The notes under the pieces are model-generated. The model saw only the letters and a program-made list of their open reading frames with translations. It had not been told where the DNA came from and did no database searches. Shown here one piece after another: positions 16,148 through 24,647 of a stretch of 64,000 nucleotides of DNA. Where the stretch lies: the NCBI RefSeq assembly GCF_000021925.1, contig NC_011830.1, forward strand, positions 4,995,001-5,059,000. Direction: 5' to 3'. Position numbers and translations under genes: made by a program. Source of the stretch: Desulfitobacterium hafniense DCB-2 (lineage in GTDB: Bacteria; Bacillota; Desulfitobacteriia; Desulfitobacteriales; Desulfitobacteriaceae). Numbering within the stretch: the first letter of the stretch is position 1; the number at the start of each line of letters is the position of its first letter.

Positions 16148-18691
16148 CTATAAAATTATCCGTTGGGGCCAGTTGACATCGAGGGCAAGGGGCTTATCGT
16201 ATTTCTCCACCTTCACATTACAGGAGTTGTAACCGGTGTGGCCTTGACCTGTGGCAATCGGCCCGTTGAGAATTCCGGTACAGCCTGCTTTATCCACGCC
16301 ATTGCCTTCATCCATATCAATCCAGGCCCCTTCCCCAAGGGATACGACACCGGGGGTAATGGTTTCGGTGACATAGACAGGGCGAATGACAGAACCATGC
16401 TGGCTGGTCACTTTGACAATATCGCCGGTTTTGATTCCCAATTCAGCCGCATCCTGGGCATTCAGGCGGCATTCCTGGTTGAAAGCCTCTCTGAGCCAGG
16501 TTACATTATCCAGAGTTGAGTGGGATCTTCTGAAGTAATGAATCGTGATCAATTGGAAGGGATAGCCGTTTTTCTGGCCATCTTCGTAACCTTCCACAGA
16601 AGGTTCATATTTAGGAATGGGGGATTTGCTGGTGAAGCCCACCTTTTCGATATTGTCTGCCAAAGACTTGCAGTAAATTTCAAATTTACCGCTGGGAGTA
16701 TTTACTTTATGATTGGCAGGATCGGCGACAAAATCTTCAAAGCTGGTAAATTCCAACTTATCTCCTTTGTGACGGGGAACTTGATAAATGCCCTTTTCCT
16801 TAAATTCCTGGTAAGTGATGCGGCCGGTCTGTGGTTCGCCCTCGGCACCCAAGACCTTGATATCCTCAGCCGTCAGGGTGAGCAGCTTTTCATATCCTGA
16901 GCCGTCTTCTTTGATGACTTCAGCCCCTGCCAACTGATTGTACATTTGCTGTTCTTCAGATACGGGGCAAACTTTCGTCGGATCGATGCCCAGCTTTTTG
17001 CCAATCTCCTTGACAATCCACAGATCACTCTTGGCTTCATATTGGGGCTCGACAATCTGGCGATAATGGATGAGGATTTCCCGGTTGCCTGTCAGGAGTC
17101 CGCCCAGCCGTTCCCATTCGGAGGTCACGGGGAGCACCAGATCGGCATATTGGGCGTCAGCTGTTAAAAACATGTTCTGAGCGACCACGAACTCAACCTT
17201 CCGATACGCATCTATACCCTGGCTGGACCCTGCCCTTTGATTAAGGTTATGGCTGAACCAGGTCCAAATCATCTGGATGTTGATGTCTCTGATTTCTCCT
17301 TTTTGCTTGATGTATTTGCCATTAAGAATGGCGTCATACATTTCGCCGCTATTGATACTGTCATCAATGGGATTGACTATTTTCGGCAGACCGTTGCCTC
17401 CTGCTTTAACCAAAGCCGGTCCGGCGTTGGTGGCCGAATTATGCATATTCGGGCTGACACCGGCACCGGGAATACCCACGTTTCCTACCATATAGGCCAA
17501 GGTCATCATGGCATGGGGCAAATGCTCGCCATTATTGATCCGGGCCGGGGCTCCGCCGGAAATAATCGCCGCCGGTTTCGTGGTTGCATACTCTTGGGCA
17601 AATTCGGCGATCTTGACAGCAGGAACACCACAGATTTCGGAAGCCCACTCCGGAGTCTTGGGCGTATTGTCATAGGTTCCCAGAACATAATCTTTGAAAT
17701 TATCTTTGGGATCGGCACCTTCCGGCAAGTGATCGGCATCAAAGCCAATTGTGCAGTTATCCAGGAAATTTTGGTCAAGCAGATTATTTTTAATGATGTA
17801 GTAGGCCATACCTAAGATCAAGGCTGTGTCTGTAGCCGGACGGATCGGAATCCATTCATCGGCCAAAACTCTCGCCGATTCCGAGTAAATGGGATCAATC
17901 ACGATAAATTTAACCCCGGCTTTTTTGGCCTGCAGATAATTATAAGCCGGCAAACCCTGACTGGATTGAGCGGGATTAGCTCCCCAGAGAATGATCAGCT
18001 TGGACTCTCTCAAGCGGAAACGATCGTTGCCGTCGCTGGCTCCGTTGTGAGGCTGGCCGGTAACCTTGGAATAGACTGTAGGCCATGATCCCCAGGACAC
18101 ACTTCCCCAACGGGCCGTATAACCGCCAAAAGCACTGAGCAGACGGGGCACAGCTTGAAGACTGTCGGAGCCGCCTACAGGTGCAAAAATGGCGCGGTTG
18201 CCATAGGCATCCTTAATCCGCGTTAATTCAGAAGCCATAATATCAAGGGCTTCATCCCAAGAAATGCGCACCCATTCGTCTTGGCCGCGAAGTTCTTTGT
18301 TGCCGCCCCCCGGCGCCCAGTTTTTGCGTTTCATAGGGTATTTGAGACGATCGGCGCCCATCACCATTTTGCGGTGAGAACGGCCGCGGGCACAGCCTCT
18401 TTGCTGAGGGAAGTCCGGACTATCTTCATGGGTATCGTCCGTTTTTTGCCGAACAACCACTCCATCCACCACTAAAGCTTTGTTCAGACAGCGTCCGCCA
18501 CAGTTATGCCAGCAAGCTGCCGTAATCCATTGACCCTCATTGCCGTCAGCCGTTGCGTCAACTCCGGTATTGGTGAGCGTACTGGAACTGCAGCCGGGTA
18601 AAGCCAGGCCGGCTGCGCCGATGGCACTGGCTTTTAGAAAATTCCTGCGATTTATTTGTTTATTAATAATACCTTCAAGAATATTTCCCAT
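16148..18691 (-). CDS. DmsA-like molybdopterin oxidoreductase, Tat-exported (module B)
   Basis: 847-residue catalytic subunit. The ATG at MGNILEGI has AGGAGG seven bases upstream, so the nine-codon upstream extension is rejected. Twin-arginine signal NRRNFLKA with a following LALPGC (possible lipobox), [4Fe-4S] motif CWHNCGGRC with GCARGRS as fourth ligand, and a likely Mo-ligand serine in WGSVSWGSW. The C-terminus has GEGAWIDMDEGNG and TGQGHTGYN. It shares its N-terminal sequence with module C, but the body differs substantially, which suggests a different substrate. The 75-base leader is preceded by a promoter with a CRP/FNR-type box. Confidence 0.92.
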   Translation of the reverse strand: MGNILEGIINKQINRRNFLKASAIGAAGLALPGCSSSTLTNTGVDATADGNEGQWITAACWHNCGGRCLNKALVVDGVVVRQKTDDTHEDSPDFPQQRGCARGRSHRKMVMGADRLKYPMKRKNWAPGGGNKELRGQDEWVRISWDEALDIMASELTRIKDAYGNRAIFAPVGGSDSLQAVPRLLSAFGGYTARWGSVSWGSWPTVYSKVTGQPHNGASDGNDRFRLRESKLIILWGANPAQSSQGLPAYNYLQAKKAGVKFIVIDPIYSESARVLADEWIPIRPATDTALILGMAYYIIKNNLLDQNFLDNCTIGFDADHLPEGADPKDNFKDYVLGTYDNTPKTPEWASEICGVPAVKIAEFAQEYATTKPAAIISGGAPARINNGEHLPHAMMTLAYMVGNVGIPGAGVSPNMHNSATNAGPALVKAGGNGLPKIVNPIDDSINSGEMYDAILNGKYIKQKGEIRDINIQMIWTWFSHNLNQRAGSSQGIDAYRKVEFVVAQNMFLTADAQYADLVLPVTSEWERLGGLLTGNREILIHYRQIVEPQYEAKSDLWIVKEIGKKLGIDPTKVCPVSEEQQMYNQLAGAEVIKEDGSGYEKLLTLTAEDIKVLGAEGEPQTGRITYQEFKEKGIYQVPRHKGDKLEFTSFEDFVADPANHKVNTPSGKFEIYCKSLADNIEKVGFTSKSPIPKYEPSVEGYEDGQKNGYPFQLITIHYFRRSHSTLDNVTWLREAFNQECRLNAQDAAELGIKTGDIVKVTSQHGSVIRPVYVTETITPGVVSLGEGAWIDMDEGNGVDKAGCTGILNGPIATGQGHTGYNSCNVKVEKYDKPLALDVNWPQRIIL

Positions 18692-18768
18692 TTTTCTTCC
18701 TCCTTTTCTCTGTTTCACAAATCAAGGCACCAACCTTTTGTGTAAAGTCTAACAAATCGATCTTAATA

Positions 18769-18809
18769 ATTCTATTTCTAAAAAATTAGTAATTATTAAT
18801 TTTCGTTAA
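18769..18809 (-). promoter_or_regulatory. Promoter of module B with CRP/FNR-type box
   Basis: Minus strand TTAACGAAAATTAA (18796-18809), one mismatch to TTAAT-N4-ATTAA, then TAGAAT (18769-18774) at exactly the spacing found in module C, followed by ATTTGTTA. The T tract of the module C terminator overlaps the upstream edge of the box. Confidence 0.55.
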
Positions 18810-18817
18810 TAAAATAA

Positions 18818-18860
18818 GCCTGCCCCCCAACGTTTATACCTATAAACGTCGGCGGCAGGC
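18818..18860 (-). terminator. Terminator of the third dmsABC-like operon
   Basis: A long hairpin: GCCTGCC pairs with GGCAGGC, and inside it ACGTTTATA with TATAAACGT around a CC loop. On the minus strand it ends in TTATTTTATT, just upstream of the module B promoter. Confidence 0.85.
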
Positions 18861-18900
18861 CCCTTTGGCACTTATTGCTGCCATTGTTTCCAAAAAGAAA

Positions 18901-19734
18901 TTAAGTCAGCCCTACTCCGGATACCACCATGGCGGCGTAGAATACATATCTTCCCACCACCTGGCCGACCAGAATCAAGGCCGCGCCCCCGGCAACAGCA
19001 CCGGATACGGACTTGCTCAGTTCATCCTTGGCCAGCCAAAGCACTAACCCGGCTCCGGCGAGAATGAACAGCCATTTAATGGCCACGGCCGTTTTCAGAC
19101 TGCCGAGAATCATCAGACTGGCTTGCAGAGCGGTGCCGGTACCGGCCCCCAAAGAGATGAAGTAAGGGATGACCACCGCTACCTGAACAGCGACAACGGC
19201 TGCCACAGTCAAAGCCACGATTTTCTTCAGCTTTCCTGCTTCTTTCAGGCTCAGCACCAGGAAGAGCATGGCACCCATGGATAAGGCGGCGGCCAGAAAT
19301 TCGATGGTGGTGGCGGCGCTTTGCCATACCGGCACACTGGCCGAGCTGTAAATCCTGGCCATGGCAAAGACATCGATCAGACCCACCAGAGCGGCCCCTG
19401 CGGATAAGCCGGTGACGGCTCCGGCGGCCTGGGGTTTAACATAGAGCAGTACAGCCGCCACAACGGTTAACCCCACGAAAATCGCCGTAAACCAAATCTC
19501 GCGGCTGAGCCAGGAGGTGCCGAATTGAAACAGAGCATTCATGGCGCTTAAGGGGCGTCCCAAGTGCAGCAGGGAGGCCAGCATACCGATGATCCCCAGG
19601 CCTGTTGCTGTGACCACAGCGTTTTTAAACACCCCTTCTTTATTCATAAGCCGGCCGATGGCCACAAAGAGCATGATGCCTACGGCGGCCTGGATACAGA
19701 TGGAGAACACGGTCAACGCAAAATGTTCACCCAT
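18901..19734 (-). CDS. DmsC-like membrane anchor subunit (module C)
   Basis: 277 residues, eight predicted helices, almost the same protein as the module B anchor down to the C-terminal YVFYAAMVVSGVGLT. It anchors and feeds electrons from the quinone pool to the module C enzyme, and the near-identity suggests that anchors could be exchanged between modules. The ribosome binding site lies in the end of the ferredoxin gene, four bases upstream. Confidence 0.9.
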   Translation of the reverse strand: MGEHFALTVFSICIQAAVGIMLFVAIGRLMNKEGVFKNAVVTATGLGIIGMLASLLHLGRPLSAMNALFQFGTSWLSREIWFTAIFVGLTVVAAVLLYVKPQAAGAVTGLSAGAALVGLIDVFAMARIYSSASVPVWQSAATTIEFLAAALSMGAMLFLVLSLKEAGKLKKIVALTVAAVVAVQVAVVIPYFISLGAGTGTALQASLMILGSLKTAVAIKWLFILAGAGLVLWLAKDELSKSVSGAVAGGAALILVGQVVGRYVFYAAMVVSGVGLT

Positions 19735-19737
19735 GGA

Positions 19738-20316
19738 TTACACCCCCACTTTCTTGTAATCAGGCTTCAGGGCCTCATCTTTGGGTTGGATCAGGAGGGA
19801 AGGATTGGTTTGGGACGCCGCAGGCAGAATGGGTAATTCCTGGACCAGATCCGTTCCGTATTCCCCTTTCAATTGGTCTAAATCGCCGAATTTTAGGCAG
19901 CGCATAATACAGGCATCCACACAAACGGGATTTTGCCCGGCGTCTCTTAATTCTTTACAGGAGTCACATTTCCCGACGACACTTTTATCTTCGAAGTAAT
20001 GAGGGACACTGTAGGGGCAGTTCCACACACAATATTTGCAGCCGATACAGAGTTCCTGATCATGCTGGACCGTACCATCTGCAGCAACGTGCATGGCCCC
20101 TGTCGGACAACCTTTGACACATTTAGCATCTGCACAATGATTGCATCCCATGGAAAGGTAATAGCCTCCTACCTGGGGATAGATACCCCCTTCAAATTCA
20201 TAGACTCTGCGGAACAGCTCCCCTACTTTGAGGTCATTTCTGTCTTTGCAGGCAATCTGGCAGGCCTTGCATCCCATACAAGTGGTCATATCATAATAAA
20301 ATCCTAATTGTCCCAT
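19738..20316 (-). CDS. DmsB-like four [4Fe-4S] electron-transfer subunit (module C)
   Basis: 192 residues with cluster motifs CMGCKACQIAC, CNHCADAKCVKGC, CIGCKYCVWNC and CDSCKE...CVDAC. Same role as its paralogues; divergence from module B is intermediate between that of the anchors and that of the catalytic subunits. Preceded by AGGAGGTG and 13 bases from the catalytic gene. Confidence 0.93.
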   Translation of the reverse strand: MGQLGFYYDMTTCMGCKACQIACKDRNDLKVGELFRRVYEFEGGIYPQVGGYYLSMGCNHCADAKCVKGCPTGAMHVAADGTVQHDQELCIGCKYCVWNCPYSVPHYFEDKSVVGKCDSCKELRDAGQNPVCVDACIMRCLKFGDLDQLKGEYGTDLVQELPILPAASQTNPSLLIQPKDEALKPDYKKVGV

Positions 20317-20329
20317 CAGGTGTCACCTC

Positions 20330-22939
20330 CTAAAATATAATTCTTTGTTCCCACTGGGCATCCGGTTTTAAGGGTTCCCCCGCGTATTTCTCAACACGGA
20401 CAACCGTTGTATTCCAAGGCTCTTCCCCCTGCCCGCTCAGGCGTGCTCCGCAGAGAGTATTGGTGGCACCTGCTTTATCAATGCCTTTTTCATCATCCAT
20501 CTCTACCCAGGCGCCTTCCCCTAAGGTCACCACACCCGGCATTAAGGTTTCAGAGAGGGTCAGGGGACGGATGCATTTGCCATAGTCACTCTCGATTAAA
20601 ACCGTATCCCCATCTTTCAAACCAAGGGCTTCTCCATCTCTGGTGTTCATCACAAAGTCCTGAGGATAGGCCTCTCTCAGCTGGGGAATGTTATCGAACA
20701 CTGAGTGGGAGCGTCTTCCGTAGTGGATGGTCACCAGCTGGAAGGGGTATTGGCCCTTCTTCTTGCTCTGCCAATCTGCGAAAGTATCTTCATAGCCGTC
20801 TAAAGGCGGCTCATACATGGCGATGGGCGGGACCGTGGTCAAACCATAGGACGCTATCTTATCGGAGAGGGCCTGGCAGTGGATTTCCAGTTTGCCGCTC
20901 TTGGTTGTCAGGGGATTAGCGGCAGGATCCTTGACAAAGTCTTCCCCTTGGATCACGGTTAACTTATCACCGGCCGTCCTCTTTACTTGATAAACACCCT
21001 GCTCCATCAGGTCCGGCAAGGCAATCTTTCCCTGCTGGGGTTTGCCCTGGATGCCCCATTCCTGAATATCCTTTTCGGTAATGGTGATCAGGGGCTCGTA
21101 GGTCTCCCCGTCCCCGCCAATCACCTGGGCTCCGGCCAGGCTGTTAAAGAATTGCTGTTTCTCCGTGAGCGGGTAGATCTCATCCGGATTCAGTCCCAGG
21201 CGTTTGGCCAGTTCACGGTCTATCCATTCTTCGGTTTTTGCTTCATAAAGGGGTTCCGTCACTTTTTGGTTGATAAAGATAGCTTCCGGATTCCCTTGAT
21301 AGATCTTGCCTTCTTTTTCCCACTCCGTGGTTGTGGGGAGAACAATATCCGCATATTTGGAGATGCTGGAAAGAACAATATCATTGGTGACTACAAAATC
21401 CACTTTGCGGAAGGCCTCAATCCCCTTGTTGATTCCGGAAGATTGATTAAGGAAGTTGTAGCCGCTGCCATCCCGGACCAGCCAAATCAGACGAATATCA
21501 CAAGGAACTTTCCCTCTGCCGCCCGTTCCCGTATATTCACCCTTTAAGATGGCGTCATAGGTCTCGCAATAGGCCATACCATTGGCATCGGGGTTGGTGG
21601 GATTGGCCCACCGGTAACCGTCATAGGCTCCATAGGTGGCATCCGGGAACAAGGGGTTGACCACCGGCGGGAGGCCTCTGCCTCCGCCTTTGACAAGGGT
21701 TTTGCCCCCGTAGCCCTGGCTTGCCGCATAGTTCATCGTCCATACTCCGGCACCGGGCTTGCCTACGTTGCCGGTCATCCAGCCCACCGTCAGAAAGGCC
21801 TGGCAGAACTGCTGACCCCGGTAAGTGCGGGCCGGGGCAAAGGATGAATTGAAAATCACCGGTTTGGTTGTGGCAACTTCTGCTGCGAACTCTCTAATCA
21901 GTTGAGGATCGGTGCCGCAGGTTGCCGAGGCCCATTCAGGCGTTTTGGGGACCCCGTCATAAGTTCCTAAGACATAGTCCTTGAAATTCTCCTTAGGGTC
22001 TGCTCCCTCAGGCATATGATCTTGATCAAATCCCACGGTACATCGATCAAGGAAATCCTGATCCTGGAGATTGTTTTCAATCATGTGGTAGGCCATGCCC
22101 AGAAGCAGTGCCGTATCCGTGCCCGGCCGGCAAGGGATGTGTTTATCAGCTAAGGTCTTTACTGAAGGGGATACCACCGGATCGACAAAAATGAACTTTG
22201 CTCCGGCCTTTTTAGCCTGCAATAGATTGTAAGTGGGATTTCCCAGATTGGAGCGGGCAGGATTAGCCCCCCACATGACGATCAGTTTCGCATTTCTCCA
22301 GTCCGGTCTGTCGTTGGCTTTCCAGGAGAAGAAGCCGGTCATGCATTCCTGAACCACACCCCAGGCGCCTGATGAAGAGGAGCCCCATCTTACCAGGCCT
22401 CCGCCGTAGTAATTCAGCAGTCTGCTGGTGCCCAGAATGGATTTATTGCCATGACCTTCCTTGATCCGCTTTAATTCAGCGGCCACAGAATCCAGGGCTT
22501 CATCCCAGGAAATCCGTACCCATTCGTCCTTGCCCCGCAATTCCTTCTTGCCGCCGCCAGGCTCCCAATGCTTGCGTTTCATGGGATATTTGAGCCGATC
22601 CGCCCCAAAGACCTGATGTCTTTGGGAACGCCCCCGGTGACACCCTCTTTGCTGAGGATAATCAGGCGAGTCGGGATGGGTATCATCCGTTTTTTGTCTG
22701 AGGACAACCCCATCCACTACATAGGCTTTGTTCAGACATCGTCCCCCACAGTTATGCCAACAACCGGCGGTAATCCATTGGCCCTCATTGTTGACGATTG
22801 CGGCGTCGGCCCCGGCTTTGGTCAGTGTGTTGCTGCTGCAACCCGGCAACGCCAAACTGGCTGCGCCAAGAGCACTGGCTTTTAGAAAGTTCCTGCGGTT
22901 GATTTTCTGGTTGACAATACCTTCGAGAATGTTTCCCAT
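20330..22939 (-). CDS. DmsA-like molybdopterin oxidoreductase, Tat-exported (module C)
   Basis: 869-residue catalytic subunit with Tat signal NRRNFLKA and a following LALPGC. Fe-S ligands CWHNCGGRC and GCHRGRS; the Mo-ligand region reads WGSSSSGAW. Compared with module B it has an insertion of about 20-30 residues in the middle (around the YDGYRWANP segment) and a different active-site neighbourhood, so the substrate may differ. AAGGAGG precedes the ATG. This module has no kinase, regulator or chaperone genes of its own and depends on shared ones if any. Confidence 0.92.
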   Translation of the reverse strand: MGNILEGIVNQKINRRNFLKASALGAASLALPGCSSNTLTKAGADAAIVNNEGQWITAGCWHNCGGRCLNKAYVVDGVVLRQKTDDTHPDSPDYPQQRGCHRGRSQRHQVFGADRLKYPMKRKHWEPGGGKKELRGKDEWVRISWDEALDSVAAELKRIKEGHGNKSILGTSRLLNYYGGGLVRWGSSSSGAWGVVQECMTGFFSWKANDRPDWRNAKLIVMWGANPARSNLGNPTYNLLQAKKAGAKFIFVDPVVSPSVKTLADKHIPCRPGTDTALLLGMAYHMIENNLQDQDFLDRCTVGFDQDHMPEGADPKENFKDYVLGTYDGVPKTPEWASATCGTDPQLIREFAAEVATTKPVIFNSSFAPARTYRGQQFCQAFLTVGWMTGNVGKPGAGVWTMNYAASQGYGGKTLVKGGGRGLPPVVNPLFPDATYGAYDGYRWANPTNPDANGMAYCETYDAILKGEYTGTGGRGKVPCDIRLIWLVRDGSGYNFLNQSSGINKGIEAFRKVDFVVTNDIVLSSISKYADIVLPTTTEWEKEGKIYQGNPEAIFINQKVTEPLYEAKTEEWIDRELAKRLGLNPDEIYPLTEKQQFFNSLAGAQVIGGDGETYEPLITITEKDIQEWGIQGKPQQGKIALPDLMEQGVYQVKRTAGDKLTVIQGEDFVKDPAANPLTTKSGKLEIHCQALSDKIASYGLTTVPPIAMYEPPLDGYEDTFADWQSKKKGQYPFQLVTIHYGRRSHSVFDNIPQLREAYPQDFVMNTRDGEALGLKDGDTVLIESDYGKCIRPLTLSETLMPGVVTLGEGAWVEMDDEKGIDKAGATNTLCGARLSGQGEEPWNTTVVRVEKYAGEPLKPDAQWEQRIIF

Positions 22940-23044
22940 ACAGCACCTTCCTCCTTACTTTCATACCAAGTGTTCAGTGTTATAAGTCCATAGTAGCTAT
23001 AATAAAATCGTTCTTGTACTAACTTTAACAAATTGAATATATTA

Positions 23045-23085
23045 ATTCTATTTCTAAAAAGTTATGAATTATTAATTTTTATTAA
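23045..23085 (-). promoter_or_regulatory. Promoter of module C with perfect TTAAT-N4-ATTAA box
   Basis: Minus strand TTAATAAAAATTAA (23072-23085) is an exact match to the dehalobox-type TTAAT-N4-ATTAA palindrome bound by CprK-like CRP/FNR regulators. TAGAAT (23045-23050) begins 29 bases from its centre, the geometry of a class II activator site near -41. ATTTGTTA follows downstream, as in modules A and B. Confidence 0.6.
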
Positions 23086-23136
23086 CATTTCATTTAATAA
23101 TTGTCCTGGTGTATATCCCGCAAAGATTCACTCAAT

Positions 23137-24563
23137 AGAGAAACACCCGTGTTCAAAATGATATGCTCCTCCTAAAGTCAATGTCATTAAGTTAAGCTTA
23201 TGAGAAACCCCAGCAGTAGAAAAGTAATACCGCTGGGGTTGTCGCATACACGGAATAACATAGAAAACGTAGGTGTTTTTGAATTTTGAGCAACACAAAA
23301 GCAGATGCCCGAAAAGCATCTGTAAAAGCCCTTTCACAGAAAGTTAACTCTCAAATAATTCTGTACTGGAACCCTACTGCTGAAATCGGATTCTGATGTC
23401 TAGGAAATTGTCGGCCAGGGCGTATTGGAGAAAGGTGCTTACCTATCAGTTTAAGAACTTGGACCGCTGGAATTAACTCTCTCAGAAATTGACGGCATAT
23501 ATTTAACGCCACTGGAAAATTTACTCGCAAATCTTCCGAAATACTGATGTGGTGCATGATAATGGAAGAGTAATTGTATAGAATTAGTCTGGCAAAAATC
23601 TCTTGCAAGATAAAATCCTTCTTTTTGCTGTGCAGACTTGCCAAACCTACAGCATATTTAAGTTCCTTAAAAGATGTCTCAATTCCCCAGCGTAGATTAT
23701 AGAGCTGTTTTAGTTTCTCCGGCGGAAAATCTTCGGCATTGAGATTTGTATAAACCGTTTCATACACACCATCAGCAATAGCGAAGCGAACGGCACGAAA
23801 ATGTAAATCATAAAATTTGGAATCTTTCGGTTTGATGAAGTCAAATGTCGTATGAGGTTGAATCCATCGATACCGATGGGGGTATGCTTTTAAAAGCGGT
23901 AACGTTTCTTTGGTTTGGCGCCGGGTGAGGGTTAACATAATTTCTTCATCATATTCCGGGTAATCTGGCAGAGAAAGCCTTGATATAATCCCATAGGATT
24001 CTTTCGCCCGGATGATATAGTACCATGATTTCTCCTGAAAATGAGCGATGTTGTTGAATGACTCATATCCCCGATCCATGATTGCAATGACATTTCCGTT
24101 GATTTCAGACTGGTCTACCATGGATACTAAGGCTTTATGCTCATTCATGCCTTTCTTGGATTGTACGGATGCATCGACATAAACCTTGCCCATCAGGTCA
24201 TACATAGCGTCTAAATGCACAAGATTGTAATTTTTGCTATCTTCGCTGTTCCTGATGGAGGAGAATCCATCCTTTGAATTTGACGGAAGTCTCAAATCCG
24301 AACCGTCAACAGCGAGCAGCCTGTAGTCTTGTAATGAATTCTCCGATACTGTTAATCTTGTAAATTCGTGAAACAGTAGTTTCAGTGCTTCTGGACGAAT
24401 TTTGTCTCTCTGTTGGACAAATGCTGAAGCGGTTGCAGTCTCTGACGAATAACCCAGCCAATCATATAATTCTTTGGAAAGGCTATTGCCTCCCATGCCT
24501 ACAAGCTTAACTTAATGACATTGACCTTGACAGGGGCAGATCAAAAAACACGAGTGCCTCTCT
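23137..24563 (-). mobile_element. IS4-family insertion sequence with internal deletion
   Basis: Imperfect terminal inverted repeats of about 60 bp: the inner 23 bp are identical (left 23177-23199, right 24503-24525) and the outer part aligns through GAGA..CAC.CGTGTT at both ends. The transposase frame begins only seven bases inside the right repeat, so the expected leader and first roughly 50 codons are missing. No convincing target duplication is visible. It lies upstream of the module C promoter and marks the edge of the respiratory island. Confidence 0.75.
23351..24496 (-). pseudogene. IS4-family transposase, 5'-truncated
   Basis: 381 codons of a DDE transposase: first Asp in LLAVDGSDLRL, second Asp in AIMDRGYES, and the IS4 YREK signature in YNLRWGIETSFKELK. 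The readable product starts MGGNSLSKELYDWLGY, which in relatives lies about 50 residues into the protein, so the N-terminal DNA-binding region is absent. There is no ribosome binding site. Probably inactive, though it could be mobilised in trans through its terminal repeats. Confidence 0.8.
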
Positions 24564-24633
24564 TTACTCTCGATAGATTTTACTCTGATTATGATCAGGC
24601 CGAGTCATTTTTACCAATGCCAAACGATGAGGG

Positions 24634-24647
24634 GCATCTTAAGATGC
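24634..24647. repeat. 14-bp perfect palindrome at the end of the kinase gene
   Basis: GCATCTTAAGATGC directly abuts the stop codon of the ABC1-like gene. It might be a short terminator stem, but no T run follows on the minus strand. Confidence 0.3.
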
